64,000 nt of DNA from positions 868,001 to 932,000 of the forward strand of contig CAVRLB010000001.1 in assembly GCA_963722295.1 (NCBI GenBank). Direction: 5' to 3'. Within the stretch, counting starts at the first letter, position 1. The number at the start of each line of letters is the position of its first letter. Below are positions 59,286-64,000 of the stretch, in pieces. The DNA comes from Brooklawnia sp032229645. GTDB taxonomy: Bacteria > Actinomycetota > Actinomycetes > Propionibacteriales > Propionibacteriaceae. The notes beneath the pieces are model-generated. The model was not told where the DNA came from and did no database searches. It saw nothing but the letters and a program-made list of their open reading frames with translations. The translations under genes and the position numbers were made by a program.

Positions 59286-60260
59286 TCACGAGCGGAAATG
59301 CGTCCAGCCTTTGTCGCCTTCCCATTGCGCGCCGTCCACCAACACGACCGGACCAGTCTCTTCATCGGCGTGGCCCACCAGCCCGACGACATCCCAGCCG
59401 TCAGGTACCGTGCCGGGTGCGAAGGTGGCGGCCATGGCGTGATCCTCGCCGCCGCCGAGCACGAACCCGAGCGGGTCGGCATTCAGCGCGGAGGCGACAG
59501 CGTGCACCGGATCGGCCACGGTGAACCGCGCCGAATCCAGGTCGATCGAGACCTCGCTGGCCTCGGCAATATGCCCGAGATCGGCGAGCAGGCCGTCCGA
59601 GACGTCGATCATCGCGGACGCGCCCGCCTCAGCGGCCTGACGTCCGGCGCCGTAGGGCACCTGAGGAGCACGTTGGGAATCCACTGCCGCTCGAGGCGAC
59701 CGGAAGCCGCGCAGCAGCGCTGCCAGGCCTGCGGCCGCCCAGCCGAGCCGTCCGCGCACGGCGACAACATCGTCCGGCCGGGCACCTGATCGCAGCACCG
59801 GCCCACGGCCACCGGTCTCGCCGATCACTGTGACCGAAATGGTGATGTCGCGCGCCGATGTCATATCGCCTCCGACCAGCGCGACTCCGCCCAGCTCGGC
59901 CTCCTCGCGGACCCCGGTCATGAACTCCTTGACCCAGGTGACCGGCAGATCTGAAGGCAGCCCCAGACTAATCACCATCGCCACCGGTGTGCCGCCCATG
60001 GCCTCCACGTCGGCCAGGTTCACCGCGACGCACTTGTGACCGATCTCGGCAGGGCTCGACCAGCTGCGTCGGAAATGGACGCCCTCGATCAGCATGTCAG
60101 TGGTCGTCAGCGCCGAGCCGTTGATCAGATAGACGGCGCAGTCATCGCCCGGACCAACCGAAACCGCGGGCGGCAGGGCGAGATTGCGGGTGATCAAGCT
60201 GATGAGAGGAAACTCGCCGAGATCCCCGACAGTCTCGTTTTGGGCGCTGCCAGAAGTCAT
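59286..60260 (-). CDS. thiL: Thiamine-monophosphate kinase
   Basis: Phosphorylates thiamine phosphate to thiamine diphosphate; 324 residues, PurM-like fold. GPGDDCAVY (about residues 37-45) and TTDMLIEGVHFRRSW (about 53-67) at the N-terminus, the GGDMTSA and DVSDGLLADLGHI (about 216-228) segments and GGGEDHA near the C-terminus are diagnostic. ATG 60260 is 9 bp past the ddl stop. No other thiamine genes are in the window. Confidence 0.93.
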   Translation of the reverse strand: MTSGSAQNETVGDLGEFPLISLITRNLALPPAVSVGPGDDCAVYLINGSALTTTDMLIEGVHFRRSWSSPAEIGHKCVAVNLADVEAMGGTPVAMVISLGLPSDLPVTWVKEFMTGVREEAELGGVALVGGDMTSARDITISVTVIGETGGRGPVLRSGARPDDVVAVRGRLGWAAAGLAALLRGFRSPRAAVDSQRAPQVPYGAGRQAAEAGASAMIDVSDGLLADLGHIAEASEVSIDLDSARFTVADPVHAVASALNADPLGFVLGGGEDHAMAATFAPGTVPDGWDVVGLVGHADEETGPVVLVDGAQWEGDKGWTHFRS

Positions 60261-60269
60261 GACGACAAA

Positions 60270-61388
60270 CTACCGAATGACCGAGTTCGGGCGGGTCAAA
60301 GCCTGCTCGATCAGGTCGGTGATGAGGTCGCGATAATCGAGACCGGTGACCTGCCACAGGCTCGGGAACATCGAAAGCTCGGTGAATCCGGGCATCGTGT
60401 TGATCTCATTGATGATGACCTCGCCGTCCGAGGTGACGAAGGTGTCGACCCGAGCGAGGCCTTCGACCTCCAAGCAGGTGAAGCACTCGGCGGCCACCCG
60501 CCGGACCTGCTGCTCGATCTCGGCCGGCAGCTCTGCCGGGATCTTCAAGTCGACCTGTCCCTCGGGCAGGTACTTGGCGTCGAAATCGTAGAACGCCGAT
60601 TCGGTGTGGACGACGATCTCACCTGGACGCGAGGTCCGCACGTCGCCACCTGCTGTCAGCGGGCCCAGCACCGCACACTCGACCTCGCGCGCGTTGAGGA
60701 AGCCCTCCTCGACGATCACCTTGGGATCGAAGCCGCGGGCCTGCTCGATGGCCTCGGCCAGCCCGGACGGATCGCTCACTCGCGAGATGCCCACCGATGA
60801 ACCGCCACGGGCAGGCTTCACATAGACGGGGAACTGCACAGAGTCGGTGATGCGCGCGCAGCAGGCCTGCGGATCGGTATCCCACTGGCGTGCCGTGATC
60901 AGTTCGTAGGGTCCGACCGGTAATCCGGCGCTGACCAGGGAGACCTTCATGAGATGCTTGTCCATGCCGATGGCGCTGGCGGCGACACCAGAGCCGACAT
61001 AGGGCAAACCGAGCATCTCGAGCTGACCCTGAATGGTGCCGTCCTCGCCGTATGCCCCGTGCAGCACGGCCAGCGCCACGTCGATATCGACCGGCTGACC
61101 CGAACCATCGCAGTTGATCAATCGGACGCCGTCGGCCTCGCGGATCAGGCTCGCCGAGGGTAGGCGATCGTCCAACTCGGGAAGTTTACGGCCCTCGGCC
61201 CGCAGCGCCGAGATCTCATCGATGCTCATCCGGTGCCAGATGCCCGACGGCGAGATCCCGATGCCGTAGACCTCGAAACGGTCGGTGTTGATGGCCTTCG
61301 CGACCCCTGCCGCTGTCAAACAGGAGATCTGATGTTCTGTGCTCTGACCACCGAAGATCAGGGCTACACGGGTACGGTCTGCTGGCAT
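60270..61388 (-). CDS. ddl: D-alanine--D-alanine ligase
   Basis: ATP-grasp ligase making the D-Ala-D-Ala dipeptide for peptidoglycan; 372 residues. GGQSTEHQIS (about residues 13-22), LHGAYGEDGTIQG (about 108-120), KPARGGSSVGIS (about 191-202) and EINTMPGFTELSMFP (about 337-351) are all intact. The ligase specificity loop is of the D-Ala-D-Ala rather than D-Ala-D-Lac type as far as can be judged. ATG 61388 follows GGAAGGAA. Confidence 0.95.
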   Translation of the reverse strand: MPADRTRVALIFGGQSTEHQISCLTAAGVAKAINTDRFEVYGIGISPSGIWHRMSIDEISALRAEGRKLPELDDRLPSASLIREADGVRLINCDGSGQPVDIDVALAVLHGAYGEDGTIQGQLEMLGLPYVGSGVAASAIGMDKHLMKVSLVSAGLPVGPYELITARQWDTDPQACCARITDSVQFPVYVKPARGGSSVGISRVSDPSGLAEAIEQARGFDPKVIVEEGFLNAREVECAVLGPLTAGGDVRTSRPGEIVVHTESAFYDFDAKYLPEGQVDLKIPAELPAEIEQQVRRVAAECFTCLEVEGLARVDTFVTSDGEVIINEINTMPGFTELSMFPSLWQVTGLDYRDLITDLIEQALTRPNSVIR

Positions 61389-61451
61389 CGTCTTCCTTCC
61401 GCGGAAACTGCGTTCACACTACATCGGAGCATTTCGGGCTTGGCGGGCAGC

Positions 61452-62240
61452 TCAACTCACTGCCTCGATCCTGGGCACCCGCCGCTTCAGCCTCGGCTGC
61501 CAGCGACCGGTCGGGGCCTTCGCGCCCCGGGCCAACTCCACCTGTGCGGTGATGGCGTCCATGATGCGAACTGACGCGGCGCGCACAGCGTGCCGGTCGT
61601 CCGCCCCGCCCGCGAACTCGCTGAGGTCCACCGGCGCCCCGCAGTCGATCGTGACGGCGGCACGCCGCAACGTGAACGGCCTGATCTTGCGGGGTGGCAG
61701 AGCAAAGCTCGCCCCCCACTGGCCGATCGGGATGACGGGGGCACCGCTCGCCAGTGCCAGCCGGGCAGCGCCGGTGTGCGCTGCCATCGGCCACTCGTCC
61801 GGGTCGAAGGTGATGGTGCCCTCGGGGTAGATCACGATCACCTGGCCTGCCTGCAAACTCCTGGCCGCCTCGCCGAGTGCATCGCCGGCCTGCCTGCCGT
61901 CCCGTTGTACCGGGATCTGCTCCGCATCCCTCAGCAGGGCACCGAGCACCGGTAGATCGAAGAGGTTCGCCCTGGCCAGAAAGTGCGGCCAACGCCCGTT
62001 GTAGGCCAGGAATTCGCCGACCAGCACCGGATCGAGTGAGCTGATGTGGTTCGGGACGATGATCGCCGGGCCGGTCGCGGGCAGCCGCTCGCCGCCTCGC
62101 CAGGTAGGGGTTTGGGTGAGTATCCGGGCGAGCCGGTGGACGCCGGGGACCAGCGTGCGAAAGGTGCGATTCGTCGGCTCGACGTTGACCCGGCCGAGCT
62201 CACCACGATAAAGCCGCTTGACCGGTACCGAAGAACTCAC
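61452..62240 (-). CDS. PlsC-like 1-acylglycerol-3-phosphate acyltransferase
   Basis: Lysophosphatidic acid acyltransferase family, about 262 residues, membrane-associated phospholipid synthesis. The catalytic motif is NHISSLDPVL (HX4D, about residues 63-72) and the substrate motif is YPEGTITFDP (about 135-144). GTG 62240 is used; a GTG at 62276 lies inside the leuD terminator, so it is unlikely. Gene order ddl - acyltransferase - leuD resembles actinobacterial leuCD neighbourhoods. Confidence 0.86.
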   Translation of the reverse strand: MSSSVPVKRLYRGELGRVNVEPTNRTFRTLVPGVHRLARILTQTPTWRGGERLPATGPAIIVPNHISSLDPVLVGEFLAYNGRWPHFLARANLFDLPVLGALLRDAEQIPVQRDGRQAGDALGEAARSLQAGQVIVIYPEGTITFDPDEWPMAAHTGAARLALASGAPVIPIGQWGASFALPPRKIRPFTLRRAAVTIDCGAPVDLSEFAGGADDRHAVRAASVRIMDAITAQVELARGAKAPTGRWQPRLKRRVPRIEAVS

Positions 62241-62273
62241 GGTCCCATCATGCCCGGCCGTGGCCGAGGCAGA

Positions 62274-62311
62274 CACATCGCCGCCCGCGTGGCAAGACGG
62301 GCGGCGATGTG
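62274..62311 (-). terminator. Intrinsic terminator after leuD
   Basis: A perfect 14-bp stem, CACATCGCCGCCCG (62274-62287) with CGGGCGGCGATGTG (62298-62311), 10-nt loop. It follows the leuD stop by about 28 bp. Confidence 0.85.
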
Positions 62312-62339
62312 GCGTTCGGGGTGCGGCGTCGGATCCCGA

Positions 62340-62945
62340 TCAGCCGGCGACCTTCGCGGGCAGGGTCTTCGGCTTGAAACTCGGACGCTTGGCCTCATAG
62401 GCGGCAATATCGTCCTCGTGCTGCAGGGTTGCCGCGATGTCGTCCAGGCCTTCGAGCAGCCGCTGCGCAGTGTAGTCGTCGATCGTGAAGGCGTAGACGT
62501 CATCGCCGGCGGTGATGGTACGGCTCGGCAGATCGACGGTCACCTCGGCGCCCGGGTTGGCGTCGGCGTAGGCCCACAGCTTCTCGACGATCGACTGGTC
62601 GACGGTGGCGATCAGCAGGCCGGCCTTGCCGGAGTTGCCGCGGAAGATGTCGCCGAAGCGGGAGCCGATGACGACCTTGAAGCCGTAGTTCTGCAACGCC
62701 CAGACCGCGTGCTCGCGTGAGGAGCCGGTGCCGAAGTCGGGACCCGCAACCAGCACCGAGGCCTTCTGGAAGGCCGGCTGGTTGAGCAAGAATTCGGGGT
62801 CCTTGCGCCATGCGGCGAACAGACCGTCCTCGAAGCCGGTGCGTGTGATGCGCTTCAGGTAGACCGCCGGAATGATCTGGTCGGTGTCGACATTGCTGCG
62901 CCGCAGCGGCGCCACGATCCCGGTGTGACTGTTGAACTTGTCCAT
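62340..62945 (-). CDS. leuD: 3-isopropylmalate dehydratase small subunit
   Basis: Swivelling domain subunit of the leucine-pathway isomerase, 201 residues. PLRRSNVDTDQIIPA (about residues 13-27), GPDFGTGSSREHAVWAL (about 67-83) and IGSRFGDIFRGNSGKAGLL are canonical. ATG 62945 is chosen behind GAAGGA; a start 18 bp upstream has no such site. It follows leuC by 14 bp on the same strand. Confidence 0.95.
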   Translation of the reverse strand: MDKFNSHTGIVAPLRRSNVDTDQIIPAVYLKRITRTGFEDGLFAAWRKDPEFLLNQPAFQKASVLVAGPDFGTGSSREHAVWALQNYGFKVVIGSRFGDIFRGNSGKAGLLIATVDQSIVEKLWAYADANPGAEVTVDLPSRTITAGDDVYAFTIDDYTAQRLLEGLDDIAATLQHEDDIAAYEAKRPSFKPKTLPAKVAG

Positions 62946-62959
62946 GTGATTCGTCCTTC

Positions 62960-64000
62960 TCACAGATCCGACGGGGCGGCCAGATGACCGGTCACTGCGG
63001 TGGCCGCGGCAACAGCCGGGCTCACCAGATGAGTGCGCCCGCCCTTGCCCTGTCGTCCCTCGAAGTTGCGGTTGCTGGTGGAGGCGGAACGTTCACCCGG
63101 AGCCAACTGGTCGGGGTTCATACCCAGGCACATCGAGCAACCAGCCTCCCGCCATTCGGCTCCGGCCTGGGTGAAGATCTGATCGAGGCCCTCGGCCATC
63201 GCCTGCTCCCGCACTCGGGCCGATCCCGGCACGACCAGCATCCGGACGCCATCGGCTACCTTGCGGCCTTTGATGACACCTGCGGCCAACCGGAGATCCT
63301 CGATACGACCGTTGGTGCAGCTGCCCAGGAAGACGGTATCCACATAGATGCCGCGCATCGGAGTGCCGGCCGCCAGCCCCATGTACTCCAGCGCGCGCTG
63401 CGCCGATGCCTTGGCCACCTCGTCGTCGAATTCTTCGGGGTTCGGGACGCTGGCCCCCAGACCGACGCCCTGGCCGGGGTTGGTGCCCCAGGTGACGAAG
63501 GGGGTGAGCTTGCTCGCATCGATGACGACCTCGGTGTCGAAGACTGCATCATCGTCGGTGCGCAGCGTCTTCCAGTACTCCACTGCAGCGTCCCAATCGG
63601 CGCCTTCGGGAGCATGCGGGCGACCCTTGAGGTAGGCGAATGTCGTCTCGTCCGGAGCGATCATGCCTGCCTTGGCGCCCCATTCGATCGACATATTGCA
63701 GATCGTCATGCGGCCCTCCATCGACAGACCTCGGATGGTGGAGCCGCGATACTCGGCGATATAGCCCTGGCCGCCGCCGGTGCTGACCTTGGCGATGAGC
63801 GCCAGCACGATGTCCTTGGCGGTTACGTCTTGGGGCAGTTCGCCTTCGACGGTGACGGCCATCGTCTTCGGCCTGGCCTGCATCAGCGTCTGGGTGGCGA
63901 GCACATGCTCGACCTCTGAGGTACCGATGCCGAACGCCAGTGCGCCGAAAGCGCCGTGGGTGGAGGTGTGAGAGTCGCCACAAACGATCGTCATACCCGG
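62960..64000 (-). CDS. leuC: 3-isopropylmalate dehydratase large subunit, 5' end beyond the window
   Basis: Aconitase-family [4Fe-4S] subunit converting 2-isopropylmalate to 3-isopropylmalate. The visible C-terminal 346 codons start in PGMTIVCGDSHTSTHGAFGA. The cluster cysteines appear in FLGSCTNGRIEDL and CSMCLGMNPDQL. The reading frame continues past 64000, so the first about 125 residues are missing. Partner of leuD downstream. Confidence 0.95.
   Translation of the reverse strand, partial: PGMTIVCGDSHTSTHGAFGALAFGIGTSEVEHVLATQTLMQARPKTMAVTVEGELPQDVTAKDIVLALIAKVSTGGGQGYIAEYRGSTIRGLSMEGRMTICNMSIEWGAKAGMIAPDETTFAYLKGRPHAPEGADWDAAVEYWKTLRTDDDAVFDTEVVIDASKLTPFVTWGTNPGQGVGLGASVPNPEEFDDEVAKASAQRALEYMGLAAGTPMRGIYVDTVFLGSCTNGRIEDLRLAAGVIKGRKVADGVRMLVVPGSARVREQAMAEGLDQIFTQAGAEWREAGCSMCLGMNPDQLAPGERSASTSNRNFEGRQGKGGRTHLVSPAVAAATAVTGHLAAPSDL

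Overview
The window reads as chromosomal core DNA of a high-GC actinobacterium, most likely a member of the Propionibacteriaceae (family level is inference). Supporting points are the long GC-rich genes with GTG/TTG starts, the block parE - DUF7455 protein - principal sigma factors, the class II (cobalamin-dependent) ribonucleotide reductase with nrdR, actinobacterial SOS boxes of the TCGAAC-N4-GTTCGA type, the lexA/dinG/hflX/dapF/miaA/miaB/recX/recA block, and the clgR/cinA/pgsA/rimO/ftsK block. No tRNA, rRNA, CRISPR array, transposase, integrase or phage gene was recognised. The only mobile-like DNA is a set of intergenic repeats.

Layout. 1-7.7 kb: truncated parE, a 366-bp repeat array, a DUF7455 zinc-ribbon gene, a YbaK-type tRNA-editing protein coupled to a PLP enzyme, a dicarboxylate/amino-acid symporter, a 50-bp minisatellite, then sigA and sigB head to head. 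7.7-14 kb: thioesterase II, a LEA-like helical repeat protein, the treY-treZ trehalose operon, a YeiH-type exporter. 15-26.7 kb: HrpA helicase, phosphoketolase, a LacI-controlled CoA-transferase/enoyl-CoA hydratase operon with tandem operators, a second 50-bp minisatellite of the same family, an AEC transporter. 26.7-32.7 kb: DedA-like protein with AzlC/AzlD, a small MT0933-like protein, a polar amino-acid ABC operon, and a solitary TrpX-like binding protein. 32.8-39.7 kb: nrdR-nrdJ with a DnaA-box cluster, a DUF2752 membrane protein, an RDD protein with a long SYGQ-rich disordered region, and lexA with a divergent SOS-controlled small membrane protein. 39.7-48.6 kb: dinG-type helicase, hflX, dapF, miaA, miaB, recX, recA, DUF3046 gene. 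48.8-64 kb: lhr, clgR, pncC/cinA, pgsA, rimO, ftsK, thiL, ddl, an acyltransferase, leuD and truncated leuC.

How the genes work together. DNA damage is the strongest theme: lexA, recA and the small membrane protein carry SOS boxes, and recX and a DinG-type helicase lie in the same region. dNTP supply (nrdR-nrdJ) sits close by, with DnaA boxes in its leader. Trehalose synthesis from glycogen-like glucans, amino-acid uptake and export, and a small acyl-CoA operon are the metabolic themes. The many 1-4 nt stop/start overlaps (ybaK/PLP, treYZ, CoA-transferase/hydratase, dedA/azlC/azlD, ABC operon, dinG/hflX, cinA/pgsA, rimO/ftsK) indicate translationally coupled operons.

The most unusual items are the two-locus 50-bp minisatellite family, the parE-upstream repeat array, the FUS-like SYGQ domain on an RDD protein, the helically spaced DnaA boxes before nrdR, and a dispersed 32-bp repeat that supplies the C-terminal codons of hrpA. 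No wholly new multi-gene system is evident. Intergenic stretches not listed below (for example 6397-6658, 19071-19274, 48641-48839) show nothing I can support beyond presumed promoters.
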